64,000 nt of DNA from Propioniciclava coleopterorum (GTDB lineage: Bacteria; Actinomycetota; Actinomycetes; Propionibacteriales; Propionibacteriaceae): positions 2,250,722-2,314,721 of the forward strand of contig NZ_CP049865.1 of NCBI RefSeq assembly GCF_011393335.1, read 5' to 3'. The position numbers and the translations under genes were made by a program. Position 1 is the stretch's first letter; each line of letters begins with the position of its first letter. Under the pieces are notes generated by a model, which searched no databases, had not been told where the DNA came from, and saw only the letters and a list, made by a program, of their open reading frames with translations. Positions 20,018 to 28,482 of this stretch are shown here, piece by piece.

Positions 20018-20061
20018 CCGGCTGGGTAGGCTCCGGGTGACCGGGCGGCCTGCCCAGCCGG
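20018..20061 (+). promoter_or_regulatory. dnaK-grpE intercistronic hairpin
   Basis: CCGGCTGGG pairs with CCCAGCCGG around a 26-base loop, in the 85-base spacer. It may act as a partial terminator or message stabiliser, giving more DnaK than GrpE. Confidence 0.5.
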
Positions 20062-20092
20062 TGCCGCGCATGTGCGAGGAAGTGGAGCGAAC

Positions 20093-20644
20093 GTGAACGA
20101 CCAACACCCTGACGACCTGCCCCAGGACGAGGGCACCGAGCACCGGGACGAGTTCCAGGTGCCCGACGACGCGTCGTCGATCACCGAACCCGCCGCGGAC
20201 GCCGCGTCCGAGGAGGCCGACCAGCTCAGGCAGCAGCTCGCCGAGCGCACGCTGGACCTGCAGCGTCTTCAGGCGGAGTACGTGAACTACAAGCGGCGCG
20301 TGGACCGCGACCGGCACCTGGCCCGCCAGGCGGGGGTCGACCAGGTCGTCAACGACCTGCTGCCCGTGCTGGACGCCATCGACGCGGCCCGCCACCACGA
20401 GGAGCTCGAAGGCGGCTTCAAGCTCGTCGTCGACGCCCTGGAGAAGGTCGCCGGCAAGTACGGCCTGGTCGCCTACGGCGAGGTCGGCGACGAGTTCGAT
20501 CCCACCATCCACGAGGCCCTCATGCAGGTCCCGTTGGAGGGCGACCACCAGCATCAGGTCGTGTCGTCGGTGATGCAGAAGGGGATCAAGCTCGGTGATC
20601 GTGTCCTGCGCCCGGCGCGCGTCGGCGTCGCCGACCCCAACTGA
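20093..20644 (+). CDS. grpE: Nucleotide exchange factor GrpE
   Basis: The 183-residue protein releases ADP from DnaK. An acidic disordered N-terminus is followed by a long coiled coil (about residues 40-80, [25 protein letters not shown]) and the beta domain with [24 protein letters not shown] at 20093 was chosen because GTGGAG lies eight bases upstream; a GTG at 20072 is in frame but has no ribosome site. It lies between dnaK and dnaJ in one operon. Confidence 0.95.
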   Translation: MNDQHPDDLPQDEGTEHRDEFQVPDDASSITEPAADAASEEADQLRQQLAERTLDLQRLQAEYVNYKRRVDRDRHLARQAGVDQVVNDLLPVLDAIDAARHHEELEGGFKLVVDALEKVAGKYGLVAYGEVGDEFDPTIHEALMQVPLEGDHQHQVVSSVMQKGIKLGDRVLRPARVGVADPN

Positions 20645-20677
20645 CGACCGCGCGGCCCGGACGCGAGAGGAGGCGCC

Positions 20678-21853
20678 GTGAGTACCAAGGACTACATGGA
20701 GAAGGACTACTACAAGACGCTGGGCGTCTCCAAGGACGCCAAGCCCGAGGAGATCAAGAAGGCGTTCCGCAAGCTGGCCCGGGAGAACCACCCCGACCAG
20801 CACCCCGGTGACGCGGCCGCCGAGAAGCGCTTCAAGGAGGTCTCGGAGGCCAACTCGGTGCTCTCGGACCCCAAGAAGCGCAAGGAGTACGACCAGCAGC
20901 GTTCGATGTTCGGCGGGGGCGGCTTCCGCTTCCCCGGCGGCGGCGGCCAGGGCGCGCCCGGCGGCTTCGGCGGCGCGGGCGGACCGTCCATGGACGACCT
21001 GTTCCGCAACGCGACAAGCGGCGACCAGAACATCTCCGACCTGTTCGGTGGCCTGTTCGGGCAGTCCACGTCGTCGCGGCGCACCACGCGCAACGCGTCC
21101 CGGCGCGGCAGCGACATCGAGGGCGAGGTCACGATCGACTTCGACCAGGCGGTCAACGGCACCACGGTGACGATGCAGACGATCTCGGACACCCCCTGCG
21201 CGGCCTGCCGGGGCACGGGGGCGGCGCCGGGCACGTCGCCCGAGATCTGCCCGACGTGCCAGGGCTCCGGAACCAAGACGACCCAGACGTCCGGCGGCTT
21301 CAGCGTCGGCGAACCGTGCCCGACCTGCCACGGACGCGGCCTGTACGTCGAGGATCCCTGCCCGGTCTGCCACGGCTCCGGCCGCGGGCAGTCGACCAAG
21401 ACGATGCAGGTGCGGATCCCGGCGGGCGTCGAGGACGGCCAGCGGATCCGGCTCAAGGGCAAGGGCGGTGCCGGCGAGAACGGCGGACCGTCCGGCGACC
21501 TGTACGTGCTGGTCAACGTCACCCCGCACCGCATCTTCGGCCGCAAGGGCGACAACCTGACCCTGACCGCGCCGGTCACCTACGCCGAGGCCGCCCTGGG
21601 TGGCGACGTCGAGGTGCCGACGCTCAACGGCCAGCGGGTCAAGCTCCGGATCCCGCCGGGCACGCCCAACGGCCGGACCTTCCGGGTCCGCGGACGCGGG
21701 GTGGCGAAGAAGAACGGCGAGAAGGGCGACCTGCTCGTCACGACCGAGGTCCAGGTGCCCAGCACCATGAGCGACAAGGCGACCGAGGCGCTCAAGGCGC
21801 ACGCGGACGCCCTCGGCGCGAGCGACCCGCGCGCGGACCTGTTCAAGAAGTGA
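20678..21853 (+). CDS. dnaJ: Chaperone DnaJ (Hsp40), zinc-finger type
   Basis: The 391-residue co-chaperone stimulates DnaK ATPase. It has a J domain (about residues 10-75) with HPD at 38-40, a Gly/Phe-rich linker, four CxxCxGxG zinc motifs (CAACRGTG, CPTCQGSG, CPTCHGRG, CPVCHGSG) and the C-terminal substrate domains. The start is GTG after GAGAGGAGGCGCC. The position directly before hspR is the usual actinobacterial arrangement. Confidence 0.97.
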   Translation: MSTKDYMEKDYYKTLGVSKDAKPEEIKKAFRKLARENHPDQHPGDAAAEKRFKEVSEANSVLSDPKKRKEYDQQRSMFGGGGFRFPGGGGQGAPGGFGGAGGPSMDDLFRNATSGDQNISDLFGGLFGQSTSSRRTTRNASRRGSDIEGEVTIDFDQAVNGTTVTMQTISDTPCAACRGTGAAPGTSPEICPTCQGSGTKTTQTSGGFSVGEPCPTCHGRGLYVEDPCPVCHGSGRGQSTKTMQVRIPAGVEDGQRIRLKGKGGAGENGGPSGDLYVLVNVTPHRIFGRKGDNLTLTAPVTYAEAALGGDVEVPTLNGQRVKLRIPPGTPNGRTFRVRGRGVAKKNGEKGDLLVTTEVQVPSTMSDKATEALKAHADALGASDPRADLFKK

Positions 21854-21860
21854 CCTCCCG

Positions 21861-22280
21861 ATGAGCGAACGCCTGCCCGCCAACCTCGACGTCGACGCAC
21901 CGCTGTTCACGGTGTCGGTGGCGGCGAGGTTGGCGGACATGCACCCGCAGACACTGCGCGGCTACGACCGGCTCGGCCTGGTCGTCCCGGTCCGCAACCG
22001 GGGCCGGGGCCGCCGCTACTCGCTGCGCGACGTGGCCCGGCTGCGGCACATCCAGCACCTGTCGCAGGAGGAGGGCATCAACCTCGAGGGGATCCGGCGC
22101 ATCCTCGCGCTGGAGACCGAGCTGGACGAGGCCAACGCGCACATCGACCGGTTGATCTCCCTGCTGGAGGAACGCCAGCTGCCGCTGGCGCCGCGGACCT
22201 TCACCGTGGGGCAGGGGACCGTGCACCTGGGCCGCACGGTCCGCACCAAGCCCGCCCGCGCCCTCACCGCCGGCGACTGA
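21861..22280 (+). CDS. hspR: Heat-shock repressor HspR (MerR family)
   Basis: The 139-residue regulator has a MerR-type winged helix (residues 15-80, ARLADMHPQTLRGYDRLGL, then GRGRRYSLRDVARLRHIQHL) and a coiled-coil dimer helix (about 95-118). In Streptomyces and Mycobacterium HspR binds HAIR sites with DnaK as co-repressor; three HAIR sites occur here, before dnaK (two) and clpB (one). It starts seven bases after the dnaJ stop, so the operon is self-regulated. Confidence 0.95.
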   Translation: MSERLPANLDVDAPLFTVSVAARLADMHPQTLRGYDRLGLVVPVRNRGRGRRYSLRDVARLRHIQHLSQEEGINLEGIRRILALETELDEANAHIDRLISLLEERQLPLAPRTFTVGQGTVHLGRTVRTKPARALTAGD

Positions 22281-22287
22281 GCGCGCC

Positions 22288-23031
22288 TCATTCCCGGAGG
22301 TGGCGCAGGAAGCGCTCCGGGTCGGCCAGGAAGTACCGCTCGTTGACGACCAGGTCGAGATCCTCCCAGGTCGTCGCCTCCATTCCGTGCTGCCCCAGCT
22401 GCCAGATGGCCGCCCCGGGCAGCGCCGCGAAGATGGGGGAGTGCGTGGCCATCAGCACCTGCACGTTGCGGTGCTTGAGCAACTCCACCAGCGTGGCGAG
22501 CGCGTGCAGCGACGACGTGAACGACAGGGCGGACTCGGGCTCGTCCAGCACGTAGAGCCCCGGCCGGACGACGCCGCGGCCCGTCCGCGTCCGGCTGTCG
22601 AGGATGGCGCGGAACGACTCGCCGTGCGACAGGCGGTGGAACGGGTCGCCGCCGGTCGCGTCCAGGTAGCTGAACAGCCCGTGCATCGTCTCGGCGCGCA
22701 GGAAGTACCCGCCGCGCGCGGCGCCGGCCCCGCGCACCAACTGCAGCGCCTCGGCCAGGGGCGACTCGGTCGCCGCCGTCGAGAACCGCGCCCCCGTCGA
22801 CCCGCCCTCGGGGTTGAAGCCGTACGCCTCCGCGACGGCCTCCAGGATCGTGGACTTCCCCGAGCCGTTCTCGCCGACGAGGATCGTGGCCTGGGACAGC
22901 TCCAGCCCCGACTCCAGCAGCCGCCCGACGGCCGGGATGTTGTACGGCCACACGCGGGCGTCCCACTCCGCGCCGCGGCGGGCCTCGACCGCGCGGACGG
23001 GCCGATCGGTCTCCACCAGCTTGCGTCCCAT
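22288..23031 (-). CDS. Stand-alone AAA/ABC-type ATPase
   Basis: The 247-residue cytoplasmic ATPase has a Walker A GENGSGKST (about residue 41), a signature-like LSHGES, Walker B GLYVLDEPESALSF and an H-loop ATHSP. There are no membrane segments and no coiled-coil arm, so it belongs to the RecF/SMC-like or YbbL-like single-domain group annotated only as AAA family ATPase. Members are often linked to ion or phage stress, but nothing here proves a role. The start at 23031 is supported by TAGCCT seven bases upstream. It is divergent from an unknown gene at 23150. Confidence 0.82.
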   Translation of the reverse strand: MGRKLVETDRPVRAVEARRGAEWDARVWPYNIPAVGRLLESGLELSQATILVGENGSGKSTILEAVAEAYGFNPEGGSTGARFSTAATESPLAEALQLVRGAGAARGGYFLRAETMHGLFSYLDATGGDPFHRLSHGESFRAILDSRTRTGRGVVRPGLYVLDEPESALSFTSSLHALATLVELLKHRNVQVLMATHSPIFAALPGAAIWQLGQHGMEATTWEDLDLVVNERYFLADPERFLRHLRE

Positions 23032-23038
23032 GACCCCG

Positions 23039-23044
23039 AGGCTA
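23039..23044 (-). promoter_or_regulatory. -10 hexamer TAGCCT, leaderless start of the ATPase gene
   Basis: TAGCCT on the minus strand ends seven bases before the ATG at 23031. The divergent gene at 23150 begins 106 bases further along. Confidence 0.45.
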
Positions 23045-23149
23045 GGGCGCCGCTCCGACACGAATCGCCGCCACGGCCTGCCGTACGCCCGGACGCTGTG
23101 GTTGAATCGGCTCAGAACGGACTCGGCGAACCGGCGGAAAGGGTGGCGC

Positions 23150-24049
23150 ATGAGCGGAACCGCGGCGTCCACGAAGATTTGGCGACGCCTTGGCTCGCAC
23201 GCCCGCGACGCCCTCCTGCGGGGTCTGACCGCGATCGAGCTGCGCACGATCCTGGCCGACGTGGCCCGGGCGCGCGCGGCCGCGCTGACGCCGGCCGACA
23301 TCATCAAGCGCTGGCGCGAGGACCGCACGCTGGCACCGTCGACCGCCGACCCGCGCGCCGTGCTGGCGCTCACGCAGCGGCTGTGGGAGGCCGTCCCCTC
23401 CGACTTCGCCGGCGTCACGCTGTCCCCGCTCACCGCGCTGGGCACCGGCGCGCACCTGGGCGGACGCGGCCAGAACCGCGTCATCACCACCATGCGCGGC
23501 ACCGAGCTGATCGCGGACCCGACGCACGCGCTCGCGCTCGAGGCGTCCCGGCAGCGGCGCAACGGCCACGCCCGCGTCCACCTGGCCACGCACGCGCGGG
23601 CCACGCACGCGCCCGACCCCGAGGACGACGCGGCCCACCACCTGATGTTCGCGCTGTGCTCCAGCGCGCCCGACGGCGGCGGGATGAGCACCGAGGCCGA
23701 ACTGCTCGACCTGCACCTGGATTTCTGGCGCGAGGTGATGGGGGCGACGGTGCCGCACGGCCGCGTCCAGCTGGTGGTGTGGGACGCGACCCTGGCGCAG
23801 CTGTTGGAGGCGCGGGGGTCCCGCGACGACCTCATCGTGGTGAAGGGCCCCGACAAGACGCCGTGGCGCAACCCGTACGCGGCCGCCGCGTTCCGGCTCG
23901 TGGTCGACGGCAAGGAGCCGGTGGTGCTCGGGGACGGCGGGTTCGTGCCGTGGACCCAGGCGCTGACCCGCAACCGCAAGGACCGCTGCCTGGTCTCGGG
24001 CATCAGCGTCGACGCGCTGGTCGAGCAGCACTGGATCGCCGCCCAGTAG
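23150..24049 (+). CDS. Conserved-looking hypothetical protein
   Basis: I do not recognise this 299-residue protein. The ATG follows GGAAAGGGTGG. It has no signal peptide or membrane segment. The middle, SPLTALGTGAHLGGRGQNRVITT followed by MRGTELIADPTHALALEASRQRR, resembles the nucleotide-binding core of class II aminoacyl-tRNA synthetase-like proteins (a motif 2-like Arg, then a Gly-rich stretch), but this is only a visual impression. Residues 180-230 contain two His-rich stretches (HARVHLATHARATHAP). The adjacent ATPase is divergent, not an operon partner. It ends 13 bases from the convergent ABC exporter gene. Confidence 0.75.
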   Translation: MSGTAASTKIWRRLGSHARDALLRGLTAIELRTILADVARARAAALTPADIIKRWREDRTLAPSTADPRAVLALTQRLWEAVPSDFAGVTLSPLTALGTGAHLGGRGQNRVITTMRGTELIADPTHALALEASRQRRNGHARVHLATHARATHAPDPEDDAAHHLMFALCSSAPDGGGMSTEAELLDLHLDFWREVMGATVPHGRVQLVVWDATLAQLLEARGSRDDLIVVKGPDKTPWRNPYAAAAFRLVVDGKEPVVLGDGGFVPWTQALTRNRKDRCLVSGISVDALVEQHWIAAQ

Positions 24050-24062
24050 AACCTCCGGCCGT

Positions 24063-25907
24063 TCAGCCGGTGATGTCGTAGGTGGCCAGCTTCTTCCTGC
24101 TCCGCCGCGTCGAGGACGCCTGCAGCGCCAGCAGTTCGGCGTAGATGCCGCCCGAGGCCGCGAGCTCGTCGGGGGTCCCGATCTCGTCGATGCGGCCGTC
24201 CTTGAGCGTGATGATCCGGTCGACGGAGCTGATCGTGGAGAGCCGGTGCGCGATGATCAGGCTCGTCCGGTCGGCCATCAGGTCCTCCAGGCCCGCCTGC
24301 ACCAGGCGCTCGGAGCGGGAGTCCAGCGCGCTGGTGGCCTCGTCCAGGACCAGCACCGGCGCGTCCTTCAGCATGGCGCGGGCGACCGCGATCCGCTGCT
24401 TCTGGCCGCCCGACAGCCGCACGCCCCGCTCCCCGATGAGGGTGTCGTACCCCTGGCCGAGCCGCGCCACGAACTCGTGGGCGTGCGCCCGGGACGCCGC
24501 CGCCTCCAGCTCGCCGGCGCTCGCGCCGGGGCGCCCGTAGGACAGGTTCTCCGCGACCGTGCCCGAGAACAGCGACGCGTCCTGGAACACGACGCCGATC
24601 TCGCGCCGCACGTCGGCCAGCGGCGCCTCGGCGGTGTCGACGCCCGCCAGGTCGATCTCCCCGGCGTCCGGGCGGTAGAGGCCCAGCAGCAGGTTGACCA
24701 GCGTCGTCTTGCCGCCGCCGGACTCGCTGACGAGGGCGACCTTCTCACCGCGCCCCACCTCGAAGCTGATGCCGTGGAGCACCTCCTCGTCGGCGTCGTA
24801 GCCGAAGCTGACGTCGCGGAACGCGATGGCCGGCGCGCCCGGCACGGCGGGCCACGCGGGGGAGGGCTCCGGCTCGGCGGGCGGCTCGTCGCCCCCGTCC
24901 AGGCGCGGGGAGGCCACCGCGGAGACGGCCGCGTGCGGCTCGGGCTCGGCGTCCATCACCTCGAAGTAGGACGCCGACCCGGCGATCGCGTGCTGGGAGG
25001 AGTCGACCAGGAAGCTCATCATCATGACGGGGGTGCGCGCCATCGCCACCAACTGCAGCAGCAGGACCATGTCGCCGATGCTGAAGGCGCCCTGGGCCGT
25101 CCGGGCGAACACGATGAGGTAGATGCCGAAGAAGATGACGTTGAGCGAGCCGCGGCGCAGGATGTCCATCGAGTGCCACCAGCGCGACTGCTCGGTCGTG
25201 GTGGCCACGACGCGGCGGTAGTGGCCGTCGAAGGCGTCCAGCTCGGAGCGCTCCCGCACGAAGCTCTTCACGACCTTGATCTGGCCGACCACCTCGGCGA
25301 ACCGGCCGCCCGCGGCGTCCAGCTCGGTGTTCTTGACCGCCTCCAGGCGCTGCCACCGCTTCGAGGTCAGCGCCGTCAGCCAGGTGAACAGCGGGTAGAT
25401 CAGCACCAGCAGCACCGCCAGCGGCCAGCTGTAGAACGCCGAGATCGCCACGACCGCGATCACGGTGATCAGCGTCGGGAAGAAGCTGTTGGCGAACATC
25501 TGGAGGAACTGCGTCACCTCGGAGATCGACCGCTGCAGCCGGTTGATGACCGCTCCGGTGAGCTGGTTGTCGAAGTAGCGCTGCGGCAGCGACAGCAGCT
25601 TGGCGAAGTAGCGCGAGCTCAGGATGGCGCGCAGCCGCATCGCCATGGTGTCGCCCAGGTAGCCGCCGAGGTTCGTCAGCACGGTGTTGAGCAGTTCGGC
25701 GACCAGCAGCGCCAGCGCGAGCCACAGCAGCGGCGCCAGGCCGCCCCCGCCGCCGCCGATCTGGGCCACGACCTCGTCGGTGGCCCGCGCGATGATGAAC
25801 GGCGTCGCCAGCGACGTCAGCGCGACGCCGATGGAGGTGAGGATGATCCCCAGGTACCACGGCCACAACTCGCCGGCCGTGCGCAGTACGCGGACAAGCG
25901 CACCCAC
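24063..25907 (-). CDS. ABC exporter half-transporter (membrane-ATPase fusion)
   Basis: The 614-residue protein has a six-helix exporter membrane domain (residues 1-310), a Pro/Glu-rich linker (330-360) and an ATPase domain with Walker A SESGGGKTT, signature LSGGQKQRIAVARA, Walker B VLVLDEATSALD and H-loop IIAHRLS. It should homodimerise, since no second half-transporter is nearby. The Walker A begins SES where most exporters have GPS or GHS, an unusual but non-catalytic change. GTG at 25907 was chosen over an upstream in-frame start because GGAAGGAA precedes it. Substrate unknown (drug, lipid or peptide). Confidence 0.9.
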   Translation of the reverse strand: MGALVRVLRTAGELWPWYLGIILTSIGVALTSLATPFIIARATDEVVAQIGGGGGGLAPLLWLALALLVAELLNTVLTNLGGYLGDTMAMRLRAILSSRYFAKLLSLPQRYFDNQLTGAVINRLQRSISEVTQFLQMFANSFFPTLITVIAVVAISAFYSWPLAVLLVLIYPLFTWLTALTSKRWQRLEAVKNTELDAAGGRFAEVVGQIKVVKSFVRERSELDAFDGHYRRVVATTTEQSRWWHSMDILRRGSLNVIFFGIYLIVFARTAQGAFSIGDMVLLLQLVAMARTPVMMMSFLVDSSQHAIAGSASYFEVMDAEPEPHAAVSAVASPRLDGGDEPPAEPEPSPAWPAVPGAPAIAFRDVSFGYDADEEVLHGISFEVGRGEKVALVSESGGGKTTLVNLLLGLYRPDAGEIDLAGVDTAEAPLADVRREIGVVFQDASLFSGTVAENLSYGRPGASAGELEAAASRAHAHEFVARLGQGYDTLIGERGVRLSGGQKQRIAVARAMLKDAPVLVLDEATSALDSRSERLVQAGLEDLMADRTSLIIAHRLSTISSVDRIITLKDGRIDEIGTPDELAASGGIYAELLALQASSTRRSRKKLATYDITG

Positions 25908-26089
25908 GTCGGTTCCTTCCTGACTGGACGGGCGCGCGGGGAGGGACGTTGGCCGTCCGGACACGGCGCCGACGTCCCACCCTACGTCGACCGGGATCCG
26001 GTGGCGAGCGGCCGTCGCGGTGGCTGGCAACCCGAATCCGTGTTCTGCGGCTTCGATGGAACAATGGGGCGTCTGAGAAAGGTTCGGTC

Positions 26090-26851
26090 ATGTTGTTCCG
26101 CGCTCCCGCACCCCGTCCAGGATTCCGCGTCCTGACCTTCGAGCTCCCCGCCGATCACCCCGCCGGTCGGATCAGCGTGGTCGGCACCTTCAACGGCTGG
26201 ACGCCGGGGGCCGATCCCTTCGTCGCCGACGGCCCCGTCCAGCGGGTGGCCGTGACGGTCCCCGCCGACGTGGAGACGTCCTTCCGCTACCTGGGGGAGC
26301 ACGGGTGGTGGTTCGACGACCGGTCCGCCGACTGGATCGACGACCGCGGCTCGCACGTCGCCCCGGCGCCCGCCGCCGAGGTGGCCGACGCTCCGGCGTC
26401 CGAGCCGGTCGAGCCCGCCGCACCGGTGGAGCCCGCCGCACCGCTCGAGCCCGCCGAGGCCGTGGACGGCCCGGCTCACTCCGACGAGGCCGGGGAGCAG
26501 ATCGAGCCCGAGGACGCACCCGCAGCACCCGCCGAACCCGCCGAACCCGCCGAGGTCGCGGACGCGGCGCCCGAGCCGGGGGAGGGCGACGCCGAGGCGG
26601 CCGCCCCGTCGGAGGACGCCGGCCCCCGCCGGGCGGCCGGACACGCGACGCTGAGCGCGGCCGAGTACGCGGTCGAGGTGGCCGACAAGCGGCGCCGTAA
26701 GGCCGAGAAGACGGCGCGCAAGGCGGCCGACAAGGCCCGCAAGAAGTCCGCGAAGGCCGCCGAGAAGCTGCGCAAGCACGCCGAGAAGGCCGAGAAGGTC
26801 GCCCGCCGGGCGATCCAGGACGCCCACGGGGATCGGTCCGAACGCGCGTGA
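26090..26851 (+). CDS. CBM48/AMPK-like glycogen-binding domain with a basic helical tail
   Basis: Residues 1-80 of this 253-residue protein look like an isoamylase-N/CBM48 domain (FELPADHPAGRISVVGTFNGWT, later RYLGEHGWWFDDRSADW), the fold that binds glycogen or starch. Residues 85-185 are an Ala/Pro/Glu-rich disordered linker with EPAAPVEPAAPLEPAE repeats. Residues 195-250 are a Lys/Ala/Arg-rich helix (KRRRKAEKTARKAADKARKK) like histone H1 or HU tails. No catalytic domain is present. It may link polysaccharide or a sugar signal to nucleic acid or another anionic surface, but that is conjecture. Its TGA overlaps the GTG of the MFS gene. Confidence 0.8.
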   Translation: MLFRAPAPRPGFRVLTFELPADHPAGRISVVGTFNGWTPGADPFVADGPVQRVAVTVPADVETSFRYLGEHGWWFDDRSADWIDDRGSHVAPAPAAEVADAPASEPVEPAAPVEPAAPLEPAEAVDGPAHSDEAGEQIEPEDAPAAPAEPAEPAEVADAAPEPGEGDAEAAAPSEDAGPRRAAGHATLSAAEYAVEVADKRRRKAEKTARKAADKARKKSAKAAEKLRKHAEKAEKVARRAIQDAHGDRSERA

Positions 26852-28062
26852 AAATCTCCTCCACGAGCGCCCGTCTCTGGTGGGCGCTGATCGCGATCGT
26901 CCTGTTGTCCCTCAACCTGCGCCCGGGCGCCACGTCGCTGGGCCCCGTGCTGGCCGAGGTGAAGGCCAGCCTCGGCATGGGCGGCACCATGGCGGGTCTC
27001 ATCACCGCCCTCCCCGGGCTGTGTTTCGCCGTCTTCGGCGCCCTGGCCGTCACCCTGAGCCTGCGGCTGGGGCTGGCCGGCGCGCTGGCGGCCGGCGTCA
27101 CGGCGACGGCGATCGGCCTGCTGGTCCGCCCGTTCGTCGGCTCGGTGGCGCCGTTCGTGGCGCTCAGCGTCTTCGCGTTCGCCGGGATGGCCGTCGGCAA
27201 CGTCCTGATGCCCGCCTTCGTCAAGAAGACCTTCCCCAACCGGCTGGCCGGCGTGATGTCGGTCTACACGATCGCGCTGGCGATCGGCGCGACCACCGCC
27301 TCCATGATCGCGGTCCCGCTCGCGTCGGGCGGCCCGGAGGGGTGGCGCGTGTCGCTGGGCGTCTGGGGTGCCGTCGCCGCGGTGGCCGCGCTCGTGTGGC
27401 TGCTGCTCGCGGCGTCGGAACGCCGGCGGCGCCTCCCCGTGGACGCCGACGCGCCCCGGCGCTCCGGGTCGGTGTTCGCCGTCATGGGCTCGCGCAAGGC
27501 GGTCGGCATGGCGGTGTTCTTCGGCACCCAGTCGATGCAGGCCTACGTCCAGTTCGGCTGGATCGCGCAGATGTACCGCGACGGCGGGCTGGACCCGCTG
27601 CAGGCGGGCATCATGGCGTCGATCATCCCGGGCTTCGGCATCCCCGCGGGGTTCATCATGCCGACGGTGGCGCAGCGGATGAAGGACCCGCGCCCCATCG
27701 TCATCGTCCTGGGCCTGCTGCTGGTGGCCGGCTACACCGGCATCTGGCTCGCGCCCACGGCCGCCCCGATCCTGTGGGCGGTGCTCCTGGGGCTGGCCGG
27801 GTTCTCGTTCCCGTTCGCGCTGGCGCTGTTCACCATCCGCACCCGCGACCCGCACGTCACCACGCAGGTGTCGGGCTTCGCCCAGTCGGTCGGCTACTTG
27901 TTCTCCGCCGCCGGCCCGTTCATCGTGGGCATGCTGTTCGAGGTGACCGGCAGCTGGACGATGCCGCTGTGGTTCCTGCTCTTCACCGCCTTCCTGGTCA
28001 CGGTGTCGGGTCTGGTCGCCGCCAAGCCCGGCTACGTCGATGACGAACTCGCCCGCGCCTGA
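26848..28062 (+). CDS. MFS transporter, cyanate/nitroimidazole (CynX/NimT)-like
   Basis: The 404-residue protein has twelve membrane helices and the N-terminal LLSLNLRPGATSLGPVLAEV typical of the CynX/YycB/NimT group. The GTG start overlaps the preceding stop codon by four bases, so translation is coupled. Members of this group include 2-nitroimidazole and cyanate transporters; the substrate cannot be predicted here. Confidence 0.88.
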   Translation: MKISSTSARLWWALIAIVLLSLNLRPGATSLGPVLAEVKASLGMGGTMAGLITALPGLCFAVFGALAVTLSLRLGLAGALAAGVTATAIGLLVRPFVGSVAPFVALSVFAFAGMAVGNVLMPAFVKKTFPNRLAGVMSVYTIALAIGATTASMIAVPLASGGPEGWRVSLGVWGAVAAVAALVWLLLAASERRRRLPVDADAPRRSGSVFAVMGSRKAVGMAVFFGTQSMQAYVQFGWIAQMYRDGGLDPLQAGIMASIIPGFGIPAGFIMPTVAQRMKDPRPIVIVLGLLLVAGYTGIWLAPTAAPILWAVLLGLAGFSFPFALALFTIRTRDPHVTTQVSGFAQSVGYLFSAAGPFIVGMLFEVTGSWTMPLWFLLFTAFLVTVSGLVAAKPGYVDDELARA

Positions 28063-28402
28063 CGCCCACGACCGCGTCGTGCTGGCCGTGAGCCTCGTCC
28101 CGGCGGGGCGGGTCGCCAGCTACGGCGACATCGGCCGGCTGACCGGCGTCGGCCCCCGCCAGGTCGGGGCGATCCTGCGGGACACCGACGTCGAGGTGCC
28201 CTGGTGGCGGATCCTCGGCCACGACGGCGTCCTCGCACCGCTGGCGCGGGCGCGTCCGCACTGGGACGCCGAGGGCATCGAGGTCCGTCCGAACGGCCGC
28301 GGCTGCCGGATCCGCGCCCACCGCGCCGACCTGGCCGACCTCGCGACCGAGTATCTGCTGGCCGCCGCGGCGCGGGGCTGGCCGGTGACCGAGCCGGACT
28401 GA
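28040..28402 (+). CDS. Alkyltransferase-like protein (ATL, MGMT family)
   Basis: The 120-residue protein has the helix-turn-helix DNA-binding domain of O6-alkylguanine transferases (RVASYGDIGRLTGVGPRQVG), but the reactive Cys of PCHR is replaced: residues 54-57 are PWWR, with Trp55 at the Cys position. ATL proteins cannot remove the alkyl group but bind the lesion and hand it to nucleotide excision repair. The gene starts 23 bases inside the MFS gene, so translation is coupled even though the functions seem unrelated. Confidence 0.92.
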   Translation: MTNSPAPDAHDRVVLAVSLVPAGRVASYGDIGRLTGVGPRQVGAILRDTDVEVPWWRILGHDGVLAPLARARPHWDAEGIEVRPNGRGCRIRAHRADLADLATEYLLAAAARGWPVTEPD

Positions 28403-28454
28403 GTACGGCGCTCCGGGCTTCGTGGGCCGGCCGCGTCCGGCTCCGACGGCCGCC

Positions 28455-28470
28455 GGCGGGCCGTCCCGCC
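28455..28470. terminator. Shared hairpin between convergent genes
   Basis: GGCGGG-CCGT-CCCGCC in the 80-base gap between the ATL gene and the symporter gene could end transcription from both sides. Confidence 0.5.
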
Positions 28471-28482
28471 GCCCCGGCAGGA

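Noticed and set aside
28040-28402. True O6-methylguanine methyltransferase
   Set aside because: The reactive Cys of the PCHR motif is Trp, so it is an alkyltransferase-like protein.
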